From an uncultured Oleispira sp. (GTDB lineage: Bacteria; Pseudomonadota; Gammaproteobacteria; Pseudomonadales; Oceanobacteraceae): a stretch of 64,000 nt of DNA. The stretch spans positions 124,001 to 188,000 of the forward strand of contig CAJXUD010000004.1 in assembly GCA_913061415.1 (NCBI GenBank), written 5' to 3'. The first letter of the stretch is position 1. The number at the start of each line of letters is the position of its first letter. Position numbers and translations under genes: made by a program. The notes below the pieces were generated by a model. It had not been told where the DNA came from, made no database searches, and was given only the letters and a program-made list of their open reading frames with translations. Below, piece after piece: positions 8,478 to 17,054 of this stretch.

Positions 8478-8810
8478 CTAAGGAATTAACAAACACCATT
8501 CGCTGATCAATTCAGGGTCATTAATGAGCTGCTCTTTTTTCGCTTTCGTTAACTTTTTTATCCGGTATTCGAGCTGAGACGCAATGACTCGATTTTCAAC
8601 AGCATAGCTAAATTCCAGAACCAATGGCCCTTTTCCTTTTAATGCTTTCGCCGCTTTGGGGCCGCTGCTTTGATGCTCAGTAAAGCGGCGCTCAACATCG
8701 GTCGTAATTCCGGTATATAAGGCATTACGATTATTGCGCACAAGGTAGATAAACCAAGGTTTGGATGGGCTAGTTGTTGTAACAGTCGTCATAGGCGTAT
8801 AGCACCACAC
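8478..8810 (-). CDS. GIY-YIG nuclease family protein
   Basis: A 110-aa single-domain protein of the small UPF0213/YhbQ-like GIY-YIG group. The core motif appears as FIYLVRN...ALYTGIT followed by VERRFTEHQ; the basic helix [14 protein letters not shown] ends the domain. Such proteins are predicted nucleases with little experimental characterisation. The GTG at 8810 follows AGGAAAGA closely; ATG at 8792 is an alternative giving [17 protein letters not shown]. It lies just upstream of the ceramidase-family gene on the same strand and may share a transcript. Confidence 0.85.
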   Translation of the reverse strand: MWCYTPMTTVTTTSPSKPWFIYLVRNNRNALYTGITTDVERRFTEHQSSGPKAAKALKGKGPLVLEFSYAVENRVIASQLEYRIKKLTKAKKEQLINDPELISEWCLLIP

Positions 8811-8888
8811 TCTTTCCTATAAATCACTAATTTTGTATTTAATAGGTGTAGACTGTCTGAAAAACCTCTAATGAATGGATACACACAC

Positions 8889-9581
8889 ATGTCGAATTCG
8901 ACAACCTCTCAACCCGCCGCACCATTGGCGGGCTCTCATTCTAGTGATCGTTTTCGTGATCCTTTTAGTGGCTTTAGTCATTTATTCGGTGCACTCGTAG
9001 GCATTGCTGTGCTCTGCTTTCTTGTTGTTCAGGCCAGCCTTCACGGTGATATTTGGCAGCTCACTTCTTTTGCTGTGTTCGGTGTATGCATGACTTTAAT
9101 GTTCGGCAGCAGCGCGGTATATCATTTAGCCCAAGGCAGTGATGAGAAAATCCTTAAGCTAAAGCGCATTGACCACATGGCAATCTTTGCCATGATAGCG
9201 GGCACTTACACACCTATTTGTATGATCGCCCTGCGTGATAGCTTTGGCTGGACACTATTGGTTGCAATTTGGGGCCTAGCGTTCACCGGTATTCTATTAA
9301 AAATATTCTGGATTGGCGCACCTCGCTGGCTATCAACCTTGATCTATTTAGGCATGGGTTGGGCAAGTGCTTTTGGCCTGACAACCATGAAAGAAGTGAT
9401 GCCTGAAGTCTCTTTTGATTGGTTAGTCTATGGCGGTATCGCCTATACCGTAGGCGCAATCGTTTATGCAACCAAATGGCCTGACCCATGGCCAAAGTCG
9501 TTTGGTTTCCATGAAATCTGGCATATTTTTGTACTGGCAGGTGCGTTTAGCCACTTCATAGCCGTTTATTATTTGTTGTGA
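8889..9581 (+). CDS. Hemolysin III / PAQR-family membrane protein (TrhA-like)
   Basis: About 230 aa, with seven predicted membrane helices. Family marks are FSHLFGALVG at helix 1, SSAVYHLAQGS, and IDHMAIFAMIAGTYTPICMI, with HEIWHIFVLAGAFSHFIAVY at the end. The conserved Ser, Asp and His residues are those proposed to bind zinc in PAQR hydrolases. Despite the name, family members act in membrane-lipid homeostasis rather than as proven hemolysins. ATG 8889 is preferred, with GGA at suitable spacing; an in-frame ATG at 8871 has no ribosome site. Confidence 0.9.
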   Translation: MSNSTTSQPAAPLAGSHSSDRFRDPFSGFSHLFGALVGIAVLCFLVVQASLHGDIWQLTSFAVFGVCMTLMFGSSAVYHLAQGSDEKILKLKRIDHMAIFAMIAGTYTPICMIALRDSFGWTLLVAIWGLAFTGILLKIFWIGAPRWLSTLIYLGMGWASAFGLTTMKEVMPEVSFDWLVYGGIAYTVGAIVYATKWPDPWPKSFGFHEIWHIFVLAGAFSHFIAVYYLL

Positions 9582-9586
9582 TCCCT

Positions 9587-9614
9587 AACGGCTGGCCTTC
9601 CTGTGTCAGCCGTT
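9587..9614 (+). terminator. Probable terminator after the hemolysin III gene
   Basis: Stem AACGGCTG/CAGCCGTT with a 12-base loop, followed by CTTCTCTTAT, six bases after the stop codon. The U-run is interrupted, so strength is uncertain. Confidence 0.5.
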
Positions 9615-9842
9615 CTTCTCTTATATTCTTGTCGACGGCTTGATAACCCTAGACTCACCTTACCTACTATCACTTAAACAACCGATACAACTTCAGCGTA
9701 TTAAGGTGTTTAGATAGACGCATCTTAATGAGCTTCTGATATAATAGATTTTTTCTGCTATTCCAGCCGCTTTTGCAGCTTCGTAAATTAGCCAATAAGT
9801 CAAAAGTAGGCCTAGCCCCTACACATTCAGTGGAGTTTCACC

Positions 9843-11225
9843 TTGAGCCAACCAGCCAACTTTTCCTCTCTTGCCCTACCGCAAGGCATGATCGATAACC
9901 TTGATCAGATGGGTTACAAAGACATGACCCCTATTCAAGCGCAAGCATTACCGATTGTTATCAAAGGTGGTGATGTATTGGCAAAAGCACAAACCGGTAG
10001 TGGTAAAACAGCGGCTTTTGGTATTGGTATTTTAACGCGTTTAAACCAAAGAAATTTCGGTTGTCAGGCACTGATCTTATGCCCAACACGCGAATTAGCA
10101 ACACAAGTTGCCGATGAAATTCGTAAACTGGCGCGCTATCAGCAAAATATCAAGATTTTGACCCTATGTGGCGGTCAATCAATCGGCCCACAAATTGGTT
10201 CTTTAGAGCATGGCGCACACATTGTTGTAGGCACTCCGGGTCGTATTTCTGACCACATTAACAAAGGCACGTTAGACTTAAATTCCGTCGAAACGGTAGT
10301 ATTGGATGAAGCCGACCGCATGTTGGATATGGGCTTTGTTGATGAGATTACTAAGATCATCAGCCATACACCATACGATCGTCAGATGTTACTTTTCTCG
10401 GCAACGTACCCAGAAGGTATTCAGGCGCTGAGTAAAGAATTTCAGCACGAGCCAACGACGATCACCATCAAAGACGAACAATCTAAAAGCACGATTACCC
10501 AGCGCTTTTATGATGTACCGAAGATGAAAGATAAAGACGAAGCCTTGTTAACCTTGCTAGGCAGCAAAGCGGCAGAATCTACAGTGATTTTCTGTAATAC
10601 AAAAATTGCCTGTTACGACGTATTAGAATTTTTGCGTGAACGCGGTTATCACGCACTCGCTCTTGTGGGTGAAATGGAACAGCGCGAACGTGACCAAGTA
10701 TTGGTTCGTTTCTCTAACAAAAGTGCCTCTATTTTAATCGCTACCGATGTTGCTTCTCGTGGTTTGGATATTGACGATCTTGATTTAGTGATTAGCTACG
10801 ACGTAACACGCGACCCTGAAGTTCACGTTCACCGTATTGGTCGTACGGGCCGTGCTGGTAAAGAAGGTTTAGCACTTTCATTAATGGCGGCTTCTGAAGT
10901 TAAGAAGATGTTCGCAATTAATGACTACATGAATACCAAGTATGAAACCAGCGACATCTCAAAAGTTAAAAGCCCTTACGAGCCCAAGAAACCAAACATG
11001 GTGACCTTGTGCATCGATGGTGGTAAAAAGAGTAAGTTACGCCCAGGCGATATCTTAGGTGCATTAACCGCTGACGGTGGCATTCCTGGTAGCGATGTTG
11101 GCAAAATTAACATGTTCCCAAATCAGGCATATGTTGCGATTGCCCGCCCAAGCGCGCGTATAGCGTTAAAGCTGATTCAAGAAAAGAACATGAAAGGCCG
11201 TCGCTTTAGAGTGCGTCGCCTGTAA
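9843..11225 (+). CDS. dbpA: ATP-dependent RNA helicase DbpA
   Basis: A 460-aa DEAD-box helicase for late 50S ribosome assembly; DbpA is activated by hairpin 92 of 23S rRNA. Motifs in order: Q-motif region MTPIQAQALP, AQTGSGKT (I), PTREL (Ia), DEADRMLDMGF (II), SAT (III), ATDVASRGLD (V) and HRIGRTGRAG (VI). The last 75 residues (VTLCIDGGKKSKLRPGDILG onward) form the DbpA RNA-binding domain, which separates it from other DEAD-box proteins. Translation starts at TTG with GTGGAG 8 bases upstream, the same unusual start type used by the second DEAD-box gene at 59277. Confidence 0.95.
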   Translation: MSQPANFSSLALPQGMIDNLDQMGYKDMTPIQAQALPIVIKGGDVLAKAQTGSGKTAAFGIGILTRLNQRNFGCQALILCPTRELATQVADEIRKLARYQQNIKILTLCGGQSIGPQIGSLEHGAHIVVGTPGRISDHINKGTLDLNSVETVVLDEADRMLDMGFVDEITKIISHTPYDRQMLLFSATYPEGIQALSKEFQHEPTTITIKDEQSKSTITQRFYDVPKMKDKDEALLTLLGSKAAESTVIFCNTKIACYDVLEFLRERGYHALALVGEMEQRERDQVLVRFSNKSASILIATDVASRGLDIDDLDLVISYDVTRDPEVHVHRIGRTGRAGKEGLALSLMAASEVKKMFAINDYMNTKYETSDISKVKSPYEPKKPNMVTLCIDGGKKSKLRPGDILGALTADGGIPGSDVGKINMFPNQAYVAIARPSARIALKLIQEKNMKGRRFRVRRL

Positions 11226-11332
11226 ACTGTTGAATTATTATTAATCTCAGGCTTTCTTCTATTAATAAACGCATATTTAGAAACGTAAATTAATAGACGC
11301 AGCCTAACGTTTAAAAAATCGATGAGAGTAAA

Positions 11333-11878
11333 ATGGCACAAACATTACAAGAACAGCTGCTAGCCATGGGGCTAACGGATAAGAAAAAAGCCAAGCAGGC
11401 TGAAAAACAAAAAAAGAAAAACGTGAAAGAAGCCCGCAACGGTGCTGAAGTCATCGATGAAGCCAAAGTACTTGCCGACAAAGCAAAGCAAGAAAAAATG
11501 GCCCGCGACAAAGTATTAAATGACGAGAAAAAAGCGGCCGCCAACGCGAAAGCGATTATTGCTCAGATTAAGCAACTGATTAAAATGAATACCATCTCAG
11601 TTGAAGGCGACCTAGCGTATAACTTTACCGCTGGCACCAAGATCAAAAAGGTTTATGTGAACGAAGACATTCAAGATCGTCTAAGCCGCGGAAAGCTAGC
11701 CATTACTAGCCCAGAGCAAGACAATAAAACCTTCGCGATTATTCCTTTAGGCGTGGCAGAGAAAATTCGCCAACGTGACCAAGAATGCTTTATCTACATT
11801 GCAGAAAATGCATCACAAGAAGTTGAAGAAGATGACCCATATGCGGATTACCAGATTCCTGATGATTTGATGTGGTAA
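11333..11878 (+). CDS. yaiL: DUF2058 family protein (YaiL-like)
   Basis: A 181-aa protein with the layout of DUF2058: MAQTLQEQLLAMGLTDKKKA, then a highly charged coiled-coil region (residues 20-75, rich in Lys, Ala and Glu), then a conserved C-terminal domain with DLAYNFTAGTKIKKVYVNE and DPYADYQIPDDLMW. Family members are annotated as nucleoprotein/polynucleotide-associated, but function is not demonstrated. It follows dbpA by 107 bases on the same strand. Confidence 0.9.
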   Translation: MAQTLQEQLLAMGLTDKKKAKQAEKQKKKNVKEARNGAEVIDEAKVLADKAKQEKMARDKVLNDEKKAAANAKAIIAQIKQLIKMNTISVEGDLAYNFTAGTKIKKVYVNEDIQDRLSRGKLAITSPEQDNKTFAIIPLGVAEKIRQRDQECFIYIAENASQEVEEDDPYADYQIPDDLMW

Positions 11879-11904
11879 TCGCAAGATCTTCTAGAATCAA
11901 ACTC

Positions 11905-11927
11905 GCCCACTGGACTTAACGGTGGGC
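11905..11927. terminator. Possible bidirectional terminator between yaiL and ppiC
   Basis: GCCCAC/GTGGGC stem with an 11-base loop in the short interval between two convergent genes. T-runs are weak on both sides. Confidence 0.4.
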
Positions 11928-11946
11928 TTGCTTATATTTAGCCACG

Positions 11947-12228
11947 TTAAGCGCGATACAAAACCTGGATCAAGTGAAGCCCAAACTGGGTTTTCACTGG
12001 GCCATGTACCTTCAGCAGTTCCCCTTTAAATACCACTTTATCAAACTGTTTCACCATTTGACCTGGGCGCACTTCTCCTAAATCACCACCTGCTTTTTTA
12101 CCCGACGGGCAAAGTGAAAACTGCTTGGCTAGTTTTCCAAAATCAGCACCTTTTACAATTCGATCGCGTAAACGGTTGGCTTCTTCATTGCTTTTCACAA
12201 GTATGTGACGTACACCGGCAACAGGCAT
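11947..12228 (-). CDS. ppiC: Parvulin-type peptidyl-prolyl isomerase
   Basis: A 93-aa stand-alone parvulin without signal peptide, matching cytoplasmic PpiC (Par10). Family motifs: [55 protein letters not shown] and the ending [12 protein letters not shown]. It speeds cis-trans isomerisation of X-Pro bonds. It is single-copy and convergent with yaiL, with its own promoter region shared with divergent upp. Confidence 0.93.
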   Translation of the reverse strand: MPVAGVRHILVKSNEEANRLRDRIVKGADFGKLAKQFSLCPSGKKAGGDLGEVRPGQMVKQFDKVVFKGELLKVHGPVKTQFGLHLIQVLYRA

Positions 12229-12417
12229 AATGATTCCTAAAATGAGCTATTTCAGCCATTTTATCAGCTATCTTGTTAAATGGCTGCTCTCACCACACTA
12301 GATGTAGAGCAAATTAATCACTTTTACCTGACCGATTGGACAAAAAGTTACAGAATTGCCCTCACTTTTCAGCCATTTTATGTAAAAATGTAGAAAATTT
12401 TAGCCGGATCAAAAATC

Positions 12418-13044
12418 ATGTCAGTATTTGAAATCAAACACCCTCTTGTTCAGCACAAAATCAGCCTAATGCGTGCTAAAAAGATGAGCACACGCAGCTT
12501 CCGCCGTTTGGCTGCTGAAGTGGGTTGCTTATTAACCTACGAAGCAACCAAAGATCTAGGGCTAGAAGACTACACAATGGAAGGTTGGGACGGTGAACTG
12601 ACAGGGCAGCGCCTCGTCGGAAAGAAAGCGACGATTGTTCCGATTCTTCGCGCCGGTATTGGCATGATGGACGGCGTTTTAGAATTAATGCCTAGCGCCA
12701 AAATCAGTGTTGTTGGCTTATATCGTGATGAGAAAACGCTAGAACCTGTCACTTACTTTGAAAAGATGGCCAGTCACATGGACCAACGTATGGCGTTGAT
12801 TGTTGATCCAATGTTGGCAACAGGCGGCTCTATGAACGCGACGATCGACATCATCAAAAAAGCAGGCTGTACTGACATTCGCGCACTGGTTTTAGTCGCC
12901 GCGCCTGAAGGATTAAAGAAAGTAAAAGACGCACATCCTGATGTGGATATTTATACCGCTTCTGTAGATGATCACTTGAATGAAGATGGTTACATTATTC
13001 CAGGCTTAGGTGATGCAGGCGATAAGATCTTCGGCACTCGATAG
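12418..13044 (+). CDS. upp: Uracil phosphoribosyltransferase
   Basis: Pyrimidine-salvage enzyme making UMP from uracil and PRPP. At 208 aa it is the standard length. The PRPP-binding loop is [17 protein letters not shown] (around residue 125), and the uracil-binding C-terminus ends [13 protein letters not shown]. It is followed by the uracil permease uraA, the usual operon for uptake plus salvage. Its last codons are part of a short direct repeat (13037-13075). Confidence 0.97.
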   Translation: MSVFEIKHPLVQHKISLMRAKKMSTRSFRRLAAEVGCLLTYEATKDLGLEDYTMEGWDGELTGQRLVGKKATIVPILRAGIGMMDGVLELMPSAKISVVGLYRDEKTLEPVTYFEKMASHMDQRMALIVDPMLATGGSMNATIDIIKKAGCTDIRALVLVAAPEGLKKVKDAHPDVDIYTASVDDHLNEDGYIIPGLGDAGDKIFGTR

Positions 13045-13075
13045 AACAGTTCTCGATAGACTCGATAGAACAGTC
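13037..13075. repeat. Direct repeat spanning the upp stop codon
   Basis: CTCGATAGAACAGT occurs at 13037 and 13061, with a partial copy CTCGATAGA at 13052. The upp stop TAG lies in the first copy. It resembles other tandem duplications in this window that begin at a gene end. Confidence 0.8.
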
Positions 13076-13118
13076 TAGACGCTATTTAACAATAACCTAC
13101 CACTCCTGAGGAATACTC

Positions 13119-14432
13119 ATGTCGGATCCTTCGATCTCTCAAGACAGCTTCAACCAACCTACTTGGCGTAATGCGTTAGCAGGTTTACAGATGTTATTCG
13201 TCGCCTTTGGTGCATTGGTTTTAATGCCTTTGATCACGGGTTTAGATCCTAGTGTTGCGCTTTTTACCGCCGGCATTGGTACTCTGATATTTCAGTTTAT
13301 TACCAAGCAGCAAGTGCCTATCTTTTTAGCATCGTCATTTGTGTTCATCGCACCGATTGCGTATTCCGTTCAAACCTGGGGAATTGCAGCCGCGATGGGT
13401 TCTCTGTTTGTTTCTGGTTTGGTCTATGTCGCGATTGCAGCGTTAGTCGCTATTCGCGGTGCAGGCTTCTTACACCGCTTAATGCCACCGGTTGTTACTG
13501 GCCCAATTATTATGGTTATTGGTCTTAGCTTAGCGCCGATCGCTGTCAATATGGCCATGGGAAAAACAGGTGATGGCGCCGCTGAGCTATTTCCATATTT
13601 TGATTCTTTATTGGTATCAATGTCTGCTTTGCTAACGACATTATTAGTGGCGACCTTAGGCAAAGGCATCTTCCGCTTAATCCCTATTATGGCCGGTGTA
13701 TTGGTCGGTTATATCATGGCCTCCATCATGGGCATGGTTAGTACAGAAGCCGTTGCTAGTAGTGAATGGTTTGCAGTGCCTAACTTCGTTACGCCTGAGT
13801 TTAATATCGCGGCTATTTTATTCATGCTGCCTGTTGCGATTGCTCCTGCTATTGAGCACGTCGGTGATATTTTAGCGATTGGCAGTGTGACCGGTAAAGA
13901 CTACACCAAGAAGCCTGGTCTGCACCGTACGCTTTTAGGTGACGGCGTTGCGACCTCTACCGCTGCATTGTTCGGTGGCCCACCTAATACGACTTATTCA
14001 GAAGTCACTGGTGCGGTCATGCTAACGAAGATGTTCAATCCTCGTATCATGCTTTGGGCTGCTTGCTTTGCGATCATTTTAGCCTTCGTTGCTAAGTTCG
14101 GCATTGCCTTACAAACTATTCCTGCGCCGGTTATGGGAGGAATTTTGATTTTATTGTTTGGTTCTATTGCAGGCGTTGGCATGAATATTTTGGTGAAAGC
14201 TCAAGTAGATTTAGCCGATCAGCGTAACCTAGTGATTGTATCAACGACCTTGGTATTTGGTATTGGCGGTATGGCAATTGGTAATTCAGACTTCAGCCTT
14301 CAAGGTATTAGCTTGTGTGGTGTGGTTGCCGTTGCTATGAATCTGCTATTGCCAAAAACGAAAGAAGATATTGAATCTCTTGAAGAAGAACAAGCAATCG
14401 CTAAAGACTTAGTAGATCACCACCGCTCTTAA
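13119..14432 (+). CDS. uraA: Uracil permease / NCS2 nucleobase transporter
   Basis: A 437-aa polytopic membrane protein of the NCS2 family, with about 14 hydrophobic segments. Features include the early WRNALAGLQMLFVAFGALVL, AIEHVGDILAIG with the conserved Glu and His of the substrate site, and the family GDGVATSTAALFGGPPNTTY. It probably brings uracil in by proton symport. It lies 74 bases after upp and ends at a strong terminator. Pyrimidine specificity is inferred from linkage to upp. Confidence 0.93.
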   Translation: MSDPSISQDSFNQPTWRNALAGLQMLFVAFGALVLMPLITGLDPSVALFTAGIGTLIFQFITKQQVPIFLASSFVFIAPIAYSVQTWGIAAAMGSLFVSGLVYVAIAALVAIRGAGFLHRLMPPVVTGPIIMVIGLSLAPIAVNMAMGKTGDGAAELFPYFDSLLVSMSALLTTLLVATLGKGIFRLIPIMAGVLVGYIMASIMGMVSTEAVASSEWFAVPNFVTPEFNIAAILFMLPVAIAPAIEHVGDILAIGSVTGKDYTKKPGLHRTLLGDGVATSTAALFGGPPNTTYSEVTGAVMLTKMFNPRIMLWAACFAIILAFVAKFGIALQTIPAPVMGGILILLFGSIAGVGMNILVKAQVDLADQRNLVIVSTTLVFGIGGMAIGNSDFSLQGISLCGVVAVAMNLLLPKTKEDIESLEEEQAIAKDLVDHHRS

Positions 14433-14462
14433 CAGTATTCGCTAATGTGTTAATACGGTTTT

Positions 14463-14506
14463 AAAAAAAAAGGCCGCTAGCTGAAATTCAGTTAGCGGCC
14501 TTTTTT
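14463..14506. terminator. Strong bidirectional rho-independent terminator
   Basis: A 13-bp stem (AGGCCGCTAGCTG pairing with CAGTTAGCGGCCT, one G-T pair) is flanked by an A-run on the left and six Ts on the right. It serves uraA on the plus strand and the thioesterase gene on the minus strand. Confidence 0.93.
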
Positions 14507-14560
14507 ACGGTTATCAAACTAGATATTTAAGTATCTGTTTTGATTAATTTTTTATATCGA

Positions 14561-15028
14561 TTAGTTTTCTTTCAACTCTTTTTCTAAATTCATACTGGCA
14601 TTACGACGCTTTTCGGCACTGCCCCAGCGACTGCGCTGCTCATCTGTATTCAAAATCAGCTCTGGAACTTTCGTCGGTTTACCATCGTCATCGACGGCAA
14701 TCATGGTAAAGAAACAGGTGTTGGTATGACGAACTGACTTACCTTTCAGATCTTCGGCAATTACCTTAATTCCGATTTCCATCGAAGTACGACCCGTATA
14801 ATTAACGGTCGCTAACAACGTGACGAGTTCACCAATAAAGATGGGTTCACGAAAGACAACTTTATCAACCGACAAGGTTACGCAATAAAAACCGCTATAT
14901 CGCATTCCACAAGTCAGTGCTGCTTTATCAAGCAGCTTTAATAATTCACCACCGTGCATTTTTCCAGAAAAATTCGCCATTCCTGGAGATACAAGCTCGG
15001 TCATTTCTGTAGTAACAATTTGGGGCAT
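14561..15028 (-). CDS. Acyl-CoA thioesterase, hotdog fold (YciA-like)
   Basis: About 155 aa from ATG 15028, chosen because AAAGAGA precedes it; a longer frame from 15085 adds 19 unlikely residues. The hotdog core has GKMHGGELLKLLDKAA, the helix that carries the active-site region, and GRTSMEIGIKVIAEDL. These proteins hydrolyse acyl-CoA thioesters, often medium or long chain, and form hexamers. The C-terminal tail (RSRWGSAEKRRNASMNLEKE) is charged and helical. It stands alone on the minus strand; substrate is unknown. Confidence 0.9.
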   Translation of the reverse strand: MPQIVTTEMTELVSPGMANFSGKMHGGELLKLLDKAALTCGMRYSGFYCVTLSVDKVVFREPIFIGELVTLLATVNYTGRTSMEIGIKVIAEDLKGKSVRHTNTCFFTMIAVDDDGKPTKVPELILNTDEQRSRWGSAEKRRNASMNLEKELKEN

Positions 15029-15281
15029 AACCGTCTCTTTACATATTTTTGGGGAGTTGGTCTGTATAAGCATAGACCAAGCCAATAGTACTGTTTGAAT
15101 TCAACCTGAGTGCTAGTAACGGCGCATTTAGCGTATCGCCATTAACAAAGTTGACATTTAGCAAGGAAGGCCATAATAACAGGTCTTATTAATCTGAGCT
15201 ATCCTATCAGTGCTGCACTATCAGTGTGCAAATAAAAATTTAGGAAGCCCTGTTATTGCACAGTCGAATGAGCGTTTTAAA

Positions 15282-16136
15282 TTAGCCTTTTCGCGATTGC
15301 CTAATTTTATCGTAGGCGGTTTGAATATCTTGCGTTTTCTCTTTCGCCAACTTCATCATCTCTGCAGGCAAGCCTTTGGCAACCAGCTTATCCGGGTGAT
15401 TCTGACTCATGAGTTTACGATATTCTTTTTTAAGATCACTATCTGAAATATCCGGCTTCACGCCTAGCACCGCGTAAGCAGTAGCGATATCCGAACGAGA
15501 ACTCTTAGCGCGTCCATTATTCCCATGCGAGCGCTGATAGCTGCGCTGATTTGCGCTCCAGCCACCGGCTATAGAGGCTTTTACTCGAGAATGAATCCAC
15601 TCAAACTGAAAGGCTGAAATACCTAAATCTCGACAGATTCGGTCTAATATTCTTCGCTCTTCCAAACTCAACTTACCGTCGCTATAGGCAACACTCAATT
15701 GTATTTCTAAAAACATTTGCGACAGTGACGCTTGATGATTTAGCGCTTCTTTCAATCGTGTTAAGTCTGGGCTTAGATCAAAATGCTCGTCTTTACCTTC
15801 GGTAAAAAATTGAATGGCTTGCTTTCGCATATCTGCATTCAAACCCATTTGGCTCATAATATTTTGAGCCGCGGTAATCTCTTCATTCGAAACGTGGCCA
15901 TCGGCCTTAGCGATACGCCCCATAACTCTAAACGTGGTGCGAAAGAATACCTGCTGAATTTGTAGCTGAAGTGAGGCGTCTTCATTACCTGCTGTCGATT
16001 GAGTGGCTACGAGTATGTTTCGTTCTATAAACTGATCGAATAAGTGCCCGGCAATCATTCCAATAATAATGCCAAACGGTCCACCACTGAACAGGCCGAG
16101 GGTAGCACCTGTAATTTTTCCTACCCAAATTTTCAT
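15282..16136 (-). CDS. djlA: DnaJ-like co-chaperone DjlA
   Basis: A 284-aa membrane-anchored J-domain protein that stimulates DnaK ATPase and is linked to envelope-stress signalling. The N-terminus has the glycine-rich membrane helix GATLGLFSGGPFGIIIGMIA. A TerB-like helical domain follows (about 55-175), then a linker and a C-terminal J domain (about 218-284) with HPD in SQNHPDKLV. Domain order and length match E. coli DjlA. It lies downstream of murU on the same strand, separated by a tandem-repeat block that probably contains its leader. Confidence 0.95.
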   Translation of the reverse strand: MKIWVGKITGATLGLFSGGPFGIIIGMIAGHLFDQFIERNILVATQSTAGNEDASLQLQIQQVFFRTTFRVMGRIAKADGHVSNEEITAAQNIMSQMGLNADMRKQAIQFFTEGKDEHFDLSPDLTRLKEALNHQASLSQMFLEIQLSVAYSDGKLSLEERRILDRICRDLGISAFQFEWIHSRVKASIAGGWSANQRSYQRSHGNNGRAKSSRSDIATAYAVLGVKPDISDSDLKKEYRKLMSQNHPDKLVAKGLPAEMMKLAKEKTQDIQTAYDKIRQSRKG

Positions 16137-16170
16137 ACGTGTCCTGTTATTTACGGCGAAGCTTCATTGG

Positions 16171-16240
16171 CTTAACTATTTCTACTTAACTATTTCTACT
16201 TAACTATTTCTACTTAACTATTTCTTCGTAACTATTGCTA
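16171..16240. repeat. 14-bp tandem repeat, five copies
   Basis: CTTAACTATTTCTA is present three times exactly (16171, 16185, 16199), then once with one change (16213) and once with two changes (16227). It fills most of the interval between murU and djlA and would be transcribed in the djlA leader. Such arrays can change copy number by replication slippage. Confidence 0.95.
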
Positions 16241-16248
16241 AATAGCGA

Positions 16249-17010
16249 TCACTGCTTGGCGCGCAATAGCTGTTCAACCTGCTGCAAACGCTGTGGCGTT
16301 CCTACATCGACCCAATTACCCGTATAAAGTTCACCACTCGCTAAACCCTGAGCCATTGCTTCTCTCAATAATGGCGCGAGTGGAAATGCACCCGGTTTGG
16401 AAGATTTAAATAATGAGGGTTTTAATAAACTAATACCACTAAAGGTAAAAGCTGATTCACTCTGGCCTTGCTTATCCAATACAGCATTAGAATCTGTCAG
16501 TAAAAAATCCCCTGCTGGATTATGCTCAGGGTTATTAACCAGCCATAAATGGCATAGGCCTTTAATAGTTCTTGGTAGCTGAATAGACGGCCAGTCTAAC
16601 CAAATATCTCCGTTAACCAATAAAAATGGAGCATCCTCATTCTTATTGGCATTCTCGGGTTCTGTAGAAGGTGTCGTTAAAAAAGGTGTCGTTAAAAAAC
16701 GGGCGGCTAAAAGAGGTGCAGTTAAAAGAGGTAAGGCATTAAAAATACCACCTCCGGTTTCAAGCGCTTCTGATTCTGCTGAGTAATGAATGGTACAACC
16801 AAATTGACTGCCATCTCCTAGAGCTTCTTCGATCATGTGACCAAGGTAAGCATGGTTAATCACTATTTCAACAATTCCCTTGGCCACCAGCTGTTCTATG
16901 TGATGAACAATTAAAGGTTTACCTGCAACCGGTAAGAGCGGCTTAGGGCAATGATCGGTTAAGGGGCGCATGCGCGAGCCTAAACCCGCTGCCAGTATCA
17001 TTGCTTTCAA
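16249..17010 (-). CDS. murU: N-acetylmuramate-1-phosphate uridylyltransferase
   Basis: Converts MurNAc-1-phosphate and UTP to UDP-MurNAc in the peptidoglycan recycling route that bypasses de novo UDP-MurNAc synthesis. The nucleotidyltransferase signature is [20 protein letters not shown] at the start, then [18 protein letters not shown] and [10 protein letters not shown]. At 253 aa it is about 30 residues longer than usual because of a low-complexity insertion at about residues 90-114 made of five-residue units ([20 protein letters not shown]), encoded by a 15-bp tandem repeat. It is downstream of amgK, 44 bases apart, which supports the assignment. Confidence 0.92.
   Translation of the reverse strand: MKAMILAAGLGSRMRPLTDHCPKPLLPVAGKPLIVHHIEQLVAKGIVEIVINHAYLGHMIEEALGDGSQFGCTIHYSAESEALETGGGIFNALPLLTAPLLAARFLTTPFLTTPSTEPENANKNEDAPFLLVNGDIWLDWPSIQLPRTIKGLCHLWLVNNPEHNPAGDFLLTDSNAVLDKQGQSESAFTFSGISLLKPSLFKSSKPGAFPLAPLLREAMAQGLASGELYTGNWVDVGTPQRLQQVEQLLRAKQ
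16670..16744. repeat. 15-bp in-frame tandem repeat inside murU
   Basis: Five 15-bp units on the plus strand: GGTGTCGTTAAAAAA twice exactly (16670, 16685), then CGGGCGGCTAAAAGA, GGTGCAGTTAAAAGA and GGTAAGGCATTAAAA. Each unit encodes five residues, so expansion keeps the reading frame. It produces the extra loop seen in MurU. Confidence 0.9.
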
Positions 17011-17054
17011 ATATTCATTCCTTTCATTACCTTTTTAACGAACTGAGTCTGTGA

